The notes: a model not told the origin generated them from the sequence alone. DNA of 64,000 nucleotides from Paludibacter sp. (GCA_028710895.1 JAQTTH010000007.1:1-64000); one strand, 5' to 3'. Shown: positions 1-7,280, counted from the stretch's first letter. Numbers and translations: made by a program.

Positions 1-544
1 ACCAGTTCCATTGTTCCGGCTGTTGATACGTCGCCTATTGGTCGAATGTTGACCTGTGCCATTGTTCCGGCTGTTAGATCGCTTGTCTATTGATTGAATG
101 TTGAGAAGTGCCATTTTTCCTGGTGCTGATCGTTTGCCTATTGGTTGAATGTTGACCAGTTCCATTGTTCCGGCTGTTTGATCGCTTGCCTATTGGTTGA
201 ATGTTGACCAGTGCAATTGTCCGGCTGTTGATAGGTCGCCTATTGGTCGAGTATTGACCAGTGCCATTGTCCGGGTGTTTGATGGTTGCCTATTGGTTGA
301 GTGTTGACCAGTTCAATTGTTCCGGCTGTTGATGGCTGCCTATTGGTCGAGTATTGACCAGTTCAATTGTTCCGGCTGTTAGATCGCTTGTCTATTGATT
401 GAATGTTGAGAAGTGCCATTGTTCCCGGTGCGGATCGTTTGCCTATTGGTTGAATGTTGACGAGTGCCATTGTTCCGGCTGTTAGATTGCATGTCTATTG
501 ATTGCATGTTGAGAAGTGCAATTGTCCGGCTGTTGATAGGTCGC
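1..544. repeat. Imperfect tandem repeat array, unit about 50-52 bp
   Basis: At least ten and a half diverged units can be read, each built like ACCAGTGCCATTGTTCCGGC, then a variable GAT-containing middle, then CTATTGGTTGAATGTTG. Unit length drifts between about 50 and 52 bp, so no reading frame is kept through the array. A variant unit with the middle GCTTGTCTATTGATTG recurs near 85, 390 and 490, so variants have been copied within the array. The array runs off the left edge. There are no unique spacers, so it is not a CRISPR. It lies just beyond the terminator of the last visible element gene and may mark a recombination-prone or structural part of the element. Confidence 0.85.
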
Positions 545-651
545 AAAAACTCTATTTTGTACCCGTTTTTGTACTGTTTTTGTACCCATTTATCTAAATG
601 CCTGAAAATAAGTATTTGTTTCAAGTCTTATAAAGACTAGCACACTAAAAA

Positions 652-681
652 ATACAAAAAACACGGTTTAAATTCCGTGTT
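652..681 (-). terminator. Intrinsic terminator overlapping the stop codon of the HNH-like gene
   Basis: The 7-bp stem AACACGG/CCGTGTT with an 8-nt loop (660-681) is followed on the minus strand by TTTTTTGTATTTTTT. The stop codon at 668-670 lies inside the loop. It ends the visible part of the element's minus-strand transcription. Confidence 0.75.
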
Positions 682-1498
682 CTTGTTTGGTGTTTTTAAA
701 TTCATTTGAAAACTTTTCGTAATCTCTCAAAATCTCTTTTTCGCTCTGTTTTCTCAATCTTACGGGGTTATGTCCGTTTTCTGTAAGATATTTGTTTACC
801 TGCTTTAATTCGTCCGTTTTTGTTGGTTGCTTTGGTTTGTATTCCAGTTCGTGTAAATATCCGTTTTTCAAATCTTGCAGAATTTCGCTTATAAGTGTAT
901 TTGTAAAGCTGTTTATTATAATTAAGCAATCACGGACGGGTAACCCGTGGGCGTTTGCTGTGTCTATAATGCTTTTTTGCTCAAAAATGTGTTTTCCTAA
1001 ATACGTCAAATAAACTTCAATGTGTTGTATTTTCTTATATTTGGCAAAAAATCCCCGTTTTTCAATGATATGTTGTAAATATAAACGGGTCTTAAAATTA
1101 TCTCTTATTTTGAAATTCTTGTCAACTTCAAAATAACAACGTAAAGCTGTCAATAAATCGGCTGCATTTACTTTGTTGTTTTGTTCAGAGGTAAATAAAC
1201 GGCTGTATTTAATGTTTTCTTTGCTTAAGTTCGTTTTATTACCGTCAATATAGACTATTTGCCCACTTTTGTACTGTTCGCCTTTAAAAGTCAGTAAAAC
1301 CAATTTCGGAACGCTCAAACATTCTTTTTCGATCCTTATGTAGTTCCCTGAAGTAGGTTTTATATATTTTGCCGTTTGTAAGTTGTAAACTTTGCCCGTT
1401 TCGTTTATCAATAAGCTTTCAAAACCTTGCACGGCTCTAAATCCGTCCTTTTTCAATTGCCTTGCTGTTTTCGGGTGTATGTATCTTTTTTGCTTCAT
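668..1498 (-). CDS. HNH-like (NUMOD/HNH_3 type) protein with a lost catalytic His
   Basis: The 276-residue protein has an N-terminal stretch organised like NUMOD4/HNH_3 homing-endonuclease proteins: an 'ETGKVYN' strand, then 'VPKLVLLTF' and 'YIDGNKTNLSKENIKYS' at about residues 35-100. In the family the last block normally reads xHIDGNxxNN; here Tyr83 stands where the His is expected, so nuclease activity is doubtful. The C-terminal 170 residues are Lys-rich and unassigned. I chose the Met at 1498 because the upstream Met at 1567 would overlap the preceding gene by 37 nt. It is the last gene before the terminator and repeat array. A DNA-binding role is inference only. Confidence 0.6.
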   Translation of the reverse strand: MKQKRYIHPKTARQLKKDGFRAVQGFESLLINETGKVYNLQTAKYIKPTSGNYIRIEKECLSVPKLVLLTFKGEQYKSGQIVYIDGNKTNLSKENIKYSRLFTSEQNNKVNAADLLTALRCYFEVDKNFKIRDNFKTRLYLQHIIEKRGFFAKYKKIQHIEVYLTYLGKHIFEQKSIIDTANAHGLPVRDCLIIINSFTNTLISEILQDLKNGYLHELEYKPKQPTKTDELKQVNKYLTENGHNPVRLRKQSEKEILRDYEKFSNEFKNTKQEHGI

Positions 1499-1530
1499 TT
1501 CTTCAAATTGGTTTTTTTGTTTTACTTGTT

Positions 1531-1854
1531 TTAGTCTGATTCGGTGGCATTTTTTATATATCTCCATGCTGTTACACGGCTTATTTTTAAAGTTTCGCTA
1601 ATTTCTTGCATCGTTCGACCTGCTTTTTTTAGCTCTAAAGCCCTTTGTTTTATAGGTTTACAGTTTTTTAAAGCCGTCCATTGTTCCACTGTTTGCCATT
1701 TTTCGAGGGTTCGCACTGGTAACCCGTCCATCAATTTACTAATTTCTTGCATGTTTAAACCCATTAAGTAATACTTTCGGGCTTTTTCCCGTTGGTCTGC
1801 TGAATAGCTGTTACGGGGCTTTAGTTTCTTTGCTTTGGGTACTGTTGAACTCAT
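1531..1854 (-). CDS. Double helix-turn-helix protein, small-terminase-like
   Basis: The 107-residue basic protein has two HTH units. The first (residues about 22-60, 'ARKYYLMGLNMQEISKLM' followed by 'TLEKWQTVEQW') has the layout of phage small terminase subunits of the gpP/PBSX type. The second (about 72-101, 'GRTMQEISETLKISRVTAW') is a resolvase/Hin-like HTH. A small terminase recognises packaging sites on DNA; in phage satellites a private small terminase redirects the helper's packaging motor. No large terminase is visible here. The alternative is a plain transcription or transposition accessory factor. Family assignment is by pattern only. Confidence 0.55.
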   Translation of the reverse strand: MSSTVPKAKKLKPRNSYSADQREKARKYYLMGLNMQEISKLMDGLPVRTLEKWQTVEQWTALKNCKPIKQRALELKKAGRTMQEISETLKISRVTAWRYIKNATESD

Positions 1855-2607
1855 ACGCTTTATTATTAAAATTGGATTAAAGTAATTACTATTTTTCGAG
1901 GGTGTTTTTTGTGTTGTTTTTTCTGAAACATTTTGTAATCAAACCCCCGTTTTAATTTCTTGTGCTATTTCGTTCCTGCAAAGGTTTAAAATAGGGCTTT
2001 TCGGGGTTTTTTAGTTCTTTTCGGGCTGTTTGTGCGCTCTAAGTACGCTTAACCTTCATTTTTTAATTATTTAATCGTATATTCTGAAACATTGTGTTTT
2101 TTTGCTTCAATTTTGGGTGGTTTTTACTTTAATTCTCATTTTTCAATTAAATCACATGCAAACTCCTTTTTTCGGGTGTAGGTAAGTTTCTGTTTATTTC
2201 ATTTTGTTGCATTGCCCTTGTTTCTGTTCTAATCCGTTCCCAAATATCAATGTGTTTTTGTTCTTTGCCGGGTGCGTTCCATAGTTGGGGCTGTGATCGG
2301 GTTCGTATGTGTCGTTTTTCCATGTTCTTACTTATACTTATATTTTAACACTGTGCCCGCTTTTAAATTCTCTCCGTTCATGCCTTACGGCGGGTGTAGT
2401 ACGAGCTGCCGGAAATTCGTTTTTTCGTGTCGGTTTTTGTGCTGTTTTTCGGTTTACGGCTGCGTATATAGCCGTAAAATGTTGTTTGTTCTCTTAATAA
2501 ATGTGTTTAAGTTCATTTTATATGTTCATTTATTGCCGTGCCGTGTTCTATTGTGTTTGTTTTTAAGGAAAAGCGAACACCTAAAAATTGACGTAAAGGG
2601 CATTTTA
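1855..2607. other. 750-bp non-coding stretch between the Rep and terminase-like genes
   Basis: I see no convincing gene. A plus-strand frame of 121 codons (2272-2637) is Cys/Phe-rich and low in complexity, and it overlaps the end of the Rep gene in antisense, so I left it out. The sequence is rich in T and G runs on the plus strand and has two copies of TCTGAAACATT (1922-1932 and 2083-2093). Its place directly downstream of a rolling-circle-type Rep gene makes it the natural place to look for a replication origin or packaging site, but no nick-site hairpin could be fixed by eye. Confidence 0.4.
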
Positions 2608-3594
2608 TTAAATGTCATTTATTTTACTGATTATTAGGTATTTAAACGTTTCGGATGTTTTTGAAATTTGTTTGTCTAATTTCATGTTTTTAGCTTCTAT
2701 TTCGTCAAATTGTTCTTTAAACCATCTATATTTTTTGTTTGAGATTGCGCCCATTTTTAAAAGTGCCTTTTGATTAATCAACGTTTGTTCAGCTCCTATT
2801 TTATCAATGCTTTTTATAATTTCATACTGAACGTTTGTAATATCCTTTGTTTTAAAATAGTGCGTTTCAAACTCCAAATCTTCAACAAAACGCTGTTTAA
2901 ATTCGTACTTTGTCATTTGCTGAAAATTCGGATCAAACAACTGTCTGAAGTAAACTTTTTCCGATGGGCGGTGCGTGTCCTTTTCTACCCTCAAAACATT
3001 GTCGGGGATGGTCTCCCTACGTTCTTTGTCTTTTAGTTTGCTTCGGGCTTCAAAGGTTTTGTTATAGAAAATATAAACAATGCGTTTATCCTTGTCTTTG
3101 TTGGTGCTGTATTGCTTGTATTCTTTGTAATGCAAATCTTCTAAAATCCGCATTTGTCGCCCGTTTACAGTTATTCGGTTTAATTCCCTCATATAGTGGT
3201 CGGGGTCTGTGGGTGTAATTATGTTTATACCAACTTCAAACGCTTTAACCAGTGCCGTACTTAGGTCTATTTTTAAAAAGTCGGTTAATAGTTGGTTTGC
3301 TTCGTTTGCGCTTTCAAAATTGAAGTCGTCGTAATTATATAAATCCCCATTTTTAACGGAATTATAGAACTTATGCAGTGAGAAAGATATTGAAAAACTG
3401 CCTTTTCTCCCGGATGTTGGTAGTTCTATTTTGATATAAAGCCCTTTGTTTTGCTTCATTCCCTCATATCCCTTATTGTGCAAAATTCCCTTTTTTTCGT
3501 CCTTTACGAATAAATTAAAACGGGTGCAAAACGTTTCCTGTTCGGGTTTGCTTGCAAATGGATAGGGCAATAAAAGTCGTATATTGTCGTACAT
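2608..3594 (-). CDS. Filamentous-phage/plasmid-type replication initiation protein (gene II/X-like)
   Basis: The 328-residue protein resembles the Phage_CRI/Phage_X replication initiators of inoviruses and related plasmids. It opens with 'MYDNIRLLLPYP', the usual start of that family, and has central blocks 'KAFEVGINI', 'ELNRITVNGRQMRI', 'YIFYNKTFEARSK' and 'VLRVEKDTHRPSEKVYF'. These proteins nick a double-strand origin and start rolling-circle replication. I chose the Met at 3594 because of the family-typical start; ten further codons are open upstream. The tail is a Lys-rich helix. It suggests that the integrated element can replicate as a circle after excision. No inovirus Zot or coat gene accompanies it here. 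Confidence 0.65.
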   Translation of the reverse strand: MYDNIRLLLPYPFASKPEQETFCTRFNLFVKDEKKGILHNKGYEGMKQNKGLYIKIELPTSGRKGSFSISFSLHKFYNSVKNGDLYNYDDFNFESANEANQLLTDFLKIDLSTALVKAFEVGINIITPTDPDHYMRELNRITVNGRQMRILEDLHYKEYKQYSTNKDKDKRIVYIFYNKTFEARSKLKDKERRETIPDNVLRVEKDTHRPSEKVYFRQLFDPNFQQMTKYEFKQRFVEDLEFETHYFKTKDITNVQYEIIKSIDKIGAEQTLINQKALLKMGAISNKKYRWFKEQFDEIEAKNMKLDKQISKTSETFKYLIISKINDI

Positions 3595-3721
3595 TAAAAG
3601 TCTTATTAATAATTTATTTTGCATTTTTTCCGTGTGTGCTTATAAATTACAATCTGTATTACTGTGCTTTACATAAAATACATGTGTTTTGTTCCAGGCC
3701 CATTGTGTAACCTTTACCCGG

Positions 3722-4087
3722 TCATAACTCCAAACTCATTTGCAGTTCCTTTGGGGCTTGTATTTCTGGCTTATTATAAACCAATAGTAAAAAGTCAAAC
3801 AATGCCGTTTTTAAGTTTATATTCTTGTACATACGTTGCAGCATGTTTATTGTTTGTTCTCGGTTGTAGCCTGTATCTAGGTAGCAAATGAAGTCGTTCA
3901 GTTGATCAATTCTCAATACTCGAACATCTTGTAGCGTTGCAGTTCCTTTGGGGTTGTCGTTTATCTCAATTTCGTACACATTGCCCACTTTGTATTTATT
4001 CGGGTTGTGTAGTCGTATGGTTGTAAAAGCCTTGTTTTGTAGCTTGTTATTCCAATTATACGAAAACTGAATTTTGTCCGTGTGCAT
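3722..4087 (-). CDS. Small phage-type protein, possible ASCH/PUA-like fold
   Basis: The 121-residue protein contains 'FTTIRLHNPNKYKVGNVYEI' followed by strands and 'YLDTGYNREQTINMLQRMY'. That order of a Thr-Ile-Arg strand, a 'G..YEI' strand and a late DTGY helix is like the small ASCH/PUA-like proteins of Bacteroidetes phages, which are thought to bind RNA or modified nucleotides. The fold is inferred from the pattern, not proven. It lies 11 nt downstream of the 73-residue gene and upstream of Rep, in the same orientation. Confidence 0.5.
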   Translation of the reverse strand: MHTDKIQFSYNWNNKLQNKAFTTIRLHNPNKYKVGNVYEIEINDNPKGTATLQDVRVLRIDQLNDFICYLDTGYNREQTINMLQRMYKNINLKTALFDFLLLVYNKPEIQAPKELQMSLEL

Positions 4088-4098
4088 ATCTTTTCAGT

Positions 4099-4320
4099 TT
4101 AGTAGGCTGTAACTCCTGTTACTTTTGCGCTCTCGGTGCAAAACCGTAATATTGTGTATTTATCCCGTTCTTTTGGGGCGATGTGTTTAAGTACATACGC
4201 CCGTAATCGCATACCCGGGGGCGTATCACTATCTAAAAAAATAATGTTTTTTACTGCTTGCTTTTCGCCCGTGGGAATGTGCTGAATAATAACACTCCCA
4301 AAATATATTTTTTGGTGCAT
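4099..4320 (-). CDS. Hypothetical small element protein (73 aa)
   Basis: I do not recognise this 73-residue protein. It is basic and begins with beta-like strands ('KIYFGSVIIQHI'), and it contains a 'DSDTPPGMRLRAYVLKHI' helix. It is the first gene downstream (minus strand) of the non-coding interval 4321-4703 and is followed after 11 nt by the ASCH-like gene, so the two are probably cotranscribed towards Rep. Its start lies only 12 nt from the -33 box of a plus-strand promoter, so the two transcription units are divergent. Confidence 0.5.
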   Translation of the reverse strand: MHQKIYFGSVIIQHIPTGEKQAVKNIIFLDSDTPPGMRLRAYVLKHIAPKERDKYTILRFCTESAKVTGVTAY

Positions 4321-4331
4321 AATGATAGAGT

Positions 4332-4363
4332 TTTGATATTTACAAAATACTTTCTATCTTTGC
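4332..4363 (+). promoter_or_regulatory. Bacteroidetes-type promoter for a plus-strand transcript
   Basis: The -33 box TTTG (4332-4335), a 19-nt spacer and the -7 box TATCTTTGC (4355-4363) match the consensus TTTG-N19-TAnnTTTGC exactly. It points away from every recognised protein gene of the element and no plus-strand gene follows it. Confidence 0.7.
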
Positions 4364-4367
4364 AGCT

Positions 4368-4597
4368 TATTGTTTTGCACTTCTTACCTGCAAAGCTTTA
4401 AATTGGTTTAAACCGTGTTCAACAAGTGAGTTGTACACGGTTTATTTTTTAGCTCTCTTACCTGCCTTTCAATTGGTTTAACCCGTTTTTCGTGTGTGTT
4501 ACTCTCTTTCTTTTTTTGAAAATAAAATCCGTCCGCCTGTCATTTTTTAGTATGAGCTTAAAAATGACAGTCAGAGAGTGGGCGGACGGCTTTTTTT
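4368..4597 (+). ncRNA. Putative small RNA with two candidate terminators
   Basis: Transcription from the promoter at 4332-4363 would start near 4368. The first hairpin (4409-4444; 15-bp stem with one mismatch, 6-nt loop) is followed by TTTTTTAG and would end an RNA of about 80 nt; a second, larger hairpin (4529-4589) with T7 would end one of about 230 nt. The segment beginning CTTACCTGC and running through AATTGGTTTAA is present twice (from 4384 and from 4458), so the RNA contains a tandem duplication. No start codon with a credible frame is seen. Existence of the RNA is inference from promoter plus terminator. Confidence 0.45.
4529..4597. repeat. Structured repeat, copy 1
   Basis: The outer stem CCGTCCGCC/GGCGGACGG (4529-4537, 4581-4589) encloses an inner stem TGTCATTTTT/AAAAATGACA (4538-4547, 4560-4569), with an unpaired 11-nt strand GTCAGAGAGTG only on the 3' side. 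It is followed on the plus strand by CTTTTTTT. Copy 2 at 6225-6292 has the same architecture. It can serve as a terminator in the plus direction and weakly in the minus direction. Confidence 0.75.
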
Positions 4598-4703
4598 AAT
4601 AGCGAAATTTGCAGTCGTAACCCGTTTTTTTGCTGCAAACTTCGCTAACTTCATTTAATGCCAATATGTGAAATGCCTTAAACATATCCAATGCATTAAA
4701 TTT

Positions 4704-5348
4704 TTATTTAAGTACTAATTTGTTTATAAAATCAGTTTCGCAAACCATTACAAACGGGCGGTGTCGGATGTGTTTTCCCTCCTGTTCGGGAAACTCTAGG
4801 CTTTCAATAGCGATTCTGTTTTCCCCAGTCATAAATAGTTCCGCATATGCATTGTTTAAGTATATTGGACTTTCATTTTTTGACATCTTGATTAACTTTA
4901 GAATATCAGTCTCCGGTAACTTTCTGTCTTTATCAATCAAAACCCCTTTTATTGTAAATATATAATCTCCCGTATTGAATTGCCTTTTTACAGTCCCTTG
5001 CCGTTCGGACAATGCTGTGCGAATAATCGTATTTTTAAAAGTAACCCTAATAGTTGCACAGTCAATTTTAAGTTTGTAGTCTCCTTTTGCATTTGTTAGC
5101 TCAACTGGCAAATAAACTTCAATGCCACTAGGGTGTCCCGGTAAATTACGTATTTCATTTATTTTTATTCCGTGCTTTGAATAATCCTCCATTATCGCAC
5201 CGTTATCCGATGCCATCCCTTTCCATTCATTTGGAATGCTATAATTAATAGCAATTTCTTTATTATTACTATCACTTTTTGCAATATGATAAGGGCGTTG
5301 AAAGTATGTATTGTAAACGTCTAATAAATCATTAGAAACATGTCCCAT
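4704..5348 (-). CDS. DUF6046-like phage tail/baseplate protein
   Basis: The 214-residue protein matches the general layout I know from DUF6046 proteins of Bacteroides phages: a 'GIEVYLPVELTNAKGDYKL' strand pair, 'TIRVTFKNTIIRT', then 'GTVKRQFNTGDYIFTIKGVL', and a closing 'IAIESLEFPEQEG' plus 'RPFVMVCETDF'. Members sit in tail or baseplate modules, and the 'G.VKE....DW.I.I.G' core looks like baseplate-wedge or LysM-associated tail proteins. Here it follows the 198-residue gene after 17 nt. A baseplate-type protein without the rest of a tail module is unusual and suggests either a decayed prophage or a protein that modifies a helper phage. The molecular role is inferred. Confidence 0.55.
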   Translation of the reverse strand: MGHVSNDLLDVYNTYFQRPYHIAKSDSNNKEIAINYSIPNEWKGMASDNGAIMEDYSKHGIKINEIRNLPGHPSGIEVYLPVELTNAKGDYKLKIDCATIRVTFKNTIIRTALSERQGTVKRQFNTGDYIFTIKGVLIDKDRKLPETDILKLIKMSKNESPIYLNNAYAELFMTGENRIAIESLEFPEQEGKHIRHRPFVMVCETDFINKLVLK

Positions 5349-5365
5349 AAGTCAAGCTATTTAAA

Positions 5366-5962
5366 TTAAAATCTCGATATATACCCTAAATCAACACTAT
5401 AACCTATTGTTTGCCCCTCAAACTTATATCCTCTTAAGTCAGGAAAACCCGGTTCCACGGTCAAAAAATACTTATTTAATCCGTCTAACATTCCGTCCAA
5501 AAATTTAAACATGTCGGCTTGTTTCTGATTCTGTGCGTATAATGTGAACTTTTCAGCAATTATGTTCTCATACCCGTCAACGGTGTTTATAACTCCGTCT
5601 GTAAGTTGTAAATACATTCCTATATCACTTCTTTGCAATTGTGGTTCTGTTCCGCACTCTTTAACCAGTTCAACAATGTTTTGGGGAGTGTCTAACATGT
5701 CTATTAGTTTGCTTCGGTTCATTGTTAGACTATTAACCGTCTGCATTTCGGTATTGTCAACAATCAAATCTTTAATCTTGTATTCAAGCCCGGAGCTTTG
5801 TCGGTTGGCTGAAACTAAGCTAAACATTTGGCTTATGGTTGGTTTAACTCCAATTTCATTAAAACCATTGTAAAGGTTTTGCAAGTCTTCAGCCGCCTTT
5901 TTGCAAAGTTCTATTTTTTCACTTATTGCTGTTTTGTCTATCGACATTATTACTTTTTCCAT
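5366..5962 (-). CDS. Hypothetical element protein (198 aa)
   Basis: I do not recognise this 198-residue protein. The N-terminal third is helical and acidic ('EKIELCKKAAEDLQNLYNGF'), the middle is mixed, and the C-terminus ends in small beta-like segments rich in Gly and Tyr ('YKFEGQTIGYSVDLGYISRF'). A second Met lies five codons in. It sits 14 nt downstream of a small protein gene and 17 nt upstream of the DUF6046-like gene, so the three form one transcription unit bounded by the two structured repeats. A structural role beside the tail-like protein is possible but is only inferred from position. Confidence 0.5.
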   Translation of the reverse strand: MEKVIMSIDKTAISEKIELCKKAAEDLQNLYNGFNEIGVKPTISQMFSLVSANRQSSGLEYKIKDLIVDNTEMQTVNSLTMNRSKLIDMLDTPQNIVELVKECGTEPQLQRSDIGMYLQLTDGVINTVDGYENIIAEKFTLYAQNQKQADMFKFLDGMLDGLNKYFLTVEPGFPDLRGYKFEGQTIGYSVDLGYISRF

Positions 5963-5976
5963 GTAATTTTATTTTT

Positions 5977-6198
5977 TTAATGTTCGTTATTCTTAAAAAT
6001 TTCTATCTGCTGTTCGGGTGTTTGAATGGTGAATAATAATAGTTGTTTTAGCACATTCAAATTTGGTTCTATCTCACAATCAATCTTTTCAAATATCAAT
6101 AGAGTATCTGCTAAAGCCTTTTGTATCTCTTTTAATACCTCTTTTGGCTTTTGGGTTGGTATCTCAATAATTAGACTGGTTTCAGTTTCTTTTATCAT
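5977..6198 (-). CDS. Small acidic protein, member 3 of an element-internal family
   Basis: The 73-residue protein begins 'MIKETETSLIIEIPTQKP', continues with 'EIQKALADTLLIFEKI' and ends with 'TIQTPEQQIEIFKN'. The same order (LIIEI strand, a Q.AL.(E/D) helix, then a T..EQQ motif) is seen in the two small proteins at 7595-7834 and 7849-8082, so the three are paralogues, this one the most diverged. Function is unknown. It leads the 198-aa/DUF6046 cassette, immediately after structured repeat copy 2. Confidence 0.55.
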   Translation of the reverse strand: MIKETETSLIIEIPTQKPKEVLKEIQKALADTLLIFEKIDCEIEPNLNVLKQLLLFTIQTPEQQIEIFKNNEH

Positions 6199-6224
6199 AA
6201 TCTTACTTTTGTTTAGTTCAAAAC

Positions 6225-6292
6225 AGCCGTCCGCCTATCATTTTTCCCCTGAGATAAAAAAACGATAAAGAGAGAGGACGGACGGCTTTTTT
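6225..6292. repeat. Structured repeat, copy 2
   Basis: The outer stem AGCCGTCCG/CGGACGGCT (6225-6233, 6279-6287) encloses an inner TATCATTTTT arm opposite AAAAACGATA, with the strand AAGAGAGAGGA unpaired on the 3' side, and is followed by TTTTTT on the plus strand. It is the same design as copy 1 at 4529-4597. TACTTTTG at 6204-6211 matches the -7 consensus just upstream on the plus strand, without a good -33 box. It also follows the stop of the prohead-protease-like gene on the minus strand and may terminate it. Confidence 0.7.
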
Positions 6293-6304
6293 GCGGTGAA
6301 CGGT

Positions 6305-7195
6305 TTATTTGTTTGTTTTGATAGTTTCGTAATATAATGGGTAATTTGTTTTTACGTCCTCCAATTCACCCGTTTTGTATAGATCGGAAAATGTTTTCCC
6401 TTTGTACTTTTCCGGCAATTCACGAACTTTTATAGAACTTATTAAGTCCTCTAGTCCTTTGGGGTTGTTTGCATACGTTTTGCGTAGTTTGTCGGCTAAG
6501 TCCTTAGTTAGTTTCTGTTCTGCACGTCCTTTATTGAGTATTTTATCAACCTCAATTCGGTTTAAATCTTCTAGGGCTTTTTCTGCTTTATTTACACGGT
6601 GGGCTTTGGCTCTTAAGTCCGTCAATGCAACTGTTATTTGTTTCGATGTTGCATTATCCTTAAGGTTTAGAGTGCTTTTAATTGTTAGGGTTGCACTAAA
6701 TACGGGCTTTTTTCCAATAATAGAATTAACGCCCTTATTTGTGTCGGATAAGTCCATTAGAACGTTATCTGTTTCGTCATAAATTTTCGCTAACGCGTTA
6801 TAGTTTCCGGGGATATCTACAATTGAAATATCACGGGGAAACCATTTAGTGACTGTTATTCCTGTTTGCCCCTCTAGTTTCATTGCCTTATCGTCACTCC
6901 ATTCCAGTGCAACAATTTTCCCACAGCTTGCAGCATCATAAAAACCGTCCTCAATTTGTTGTGCTAAGTCGGGGAATGCTGTTGTATTTACTACGGGCTT
7001 TGCATAAAGCTTATCACCGTCAAATCGGAAATCTTCCCAACGGACTGCAACTCCCTTTTCACGGTTATGCATTAAAAAACCTATTGCCGGTGTATATCTG
7101 TTTAGTTGTATTCCCTCGGTTAAACACCTATAACTGTACACATTTACCGAGTTGTCGGTTAAGCAATATTCTTTATTAATTTTTTGTTGAGCCAT
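6305..7195 (-). CDS. Prohead-protease-like protein (S78/HK97 type) with C-terminal extension
   Basis: The 296-residue protein has the S78 prohead-protease layout: 'LTDNSVNVYSYRCLTEGI' (about 12-29), 'IGFLMHNREKG' with the candidate catalytic His43, 'VRWEDFRFDGDKLYAKPV' (51-68), 'IEDGFYDAASCG' with the candidate Ser90, and 'WFPRDISIVDIPGNYNA' (118-134). In tailed phages this enzyme cuts scaffold and capsid delta domains. Residues about 150-296 form a Lys/Leu-rich helical extension that could be a scaffold part, as in fused protease-scaffold proteins. In phages the major capsid gene normally follows; here it does not. It starts 53 nt downstream of a 12-bp inverted repeat. Capsid protein may come from a helper, or the gene may be a relic. 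Confidence 0.65.
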   Translation of the reverse strand: MAQQKINKEYCLTDNSVNVYSYRCLTEGIQLNRYTPAIGFLMHNREKGVAVRWEDFRFDGDKLYAKPVVNTTAFPDLAQQIEDGFYDAASCGKIVALEWSDDKAMKLEGQTGITVTKWFPRDISIVDIPGNYNALAKIYDETDNVLMDLSDTNKGVNSIIGKKPVFSATLTIKSTLNLKDNATSKQITVALTDLRAKAHRVNKAEKALEDLNRIEVDKILNKGRAEQKLTKDLADKLRKTYANNPKGLEDLISSIKVRELPEKYKGKTFSDLYKTGELEDVKTNYPLYYETIKTNK

Positions 7196-7247
7196 TTTGT
7201 TTGGTTCTTTTAGTTTATAACTCTATTTGCTGCCCGTGCATGAGTTA

Positions 7248-7280
7248 TGCCACATTGTCAAAATACCTGACAATGTGGCA
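7248..7280. promoter_or_regulatory. Perfect 12-bp inverted repeat
   Basis: TGCCACATTGTC and GACAATGTGGCA are separated by 9 nt. Neither strand has a T-run after it, so it is a poor terminator. It lies between the HTH_17 gene and the start of the prohead-protease-like gene, a position that suits an operator or a recombination-protein site. Confidence 0.6.

Noticed and set aside
1-544. CRISPR array or integron attC array
   Set aside because: The units are contiguous and diverged, with no unique spacers of constant length, and no attC-type paired arms were found.
379-624. 81-codon minus-strand gene running into the repeats
   Set aside because: Most of it is repeat-derived Asn/Thr/Gln/Ser sequence and the repeat length is not a multiple of three, so the frame cannot be maintained through the array.
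2272-2637. 121-codon plus-strand gene
   Set aside because: Composition is Cys/Phe/Leu-rich and membrane-like from T-rich DNA, it overlaps the Rep gene in antisense, and no promoter was found.
2608-3594. Evidence for an inovirus prophage
   Set aside because: Only the replication protein is of the filamentous-phage type; no Zot-like ATPase or small coat proteins are seen, while other genes are of tailed-phage type.
4368-4597. Coding gene on the plus strand behind the consensus promoter
   Set aside because: No start codon with a frame of useful length is present before the hairpins, so I treat it as a possible RNA gene.
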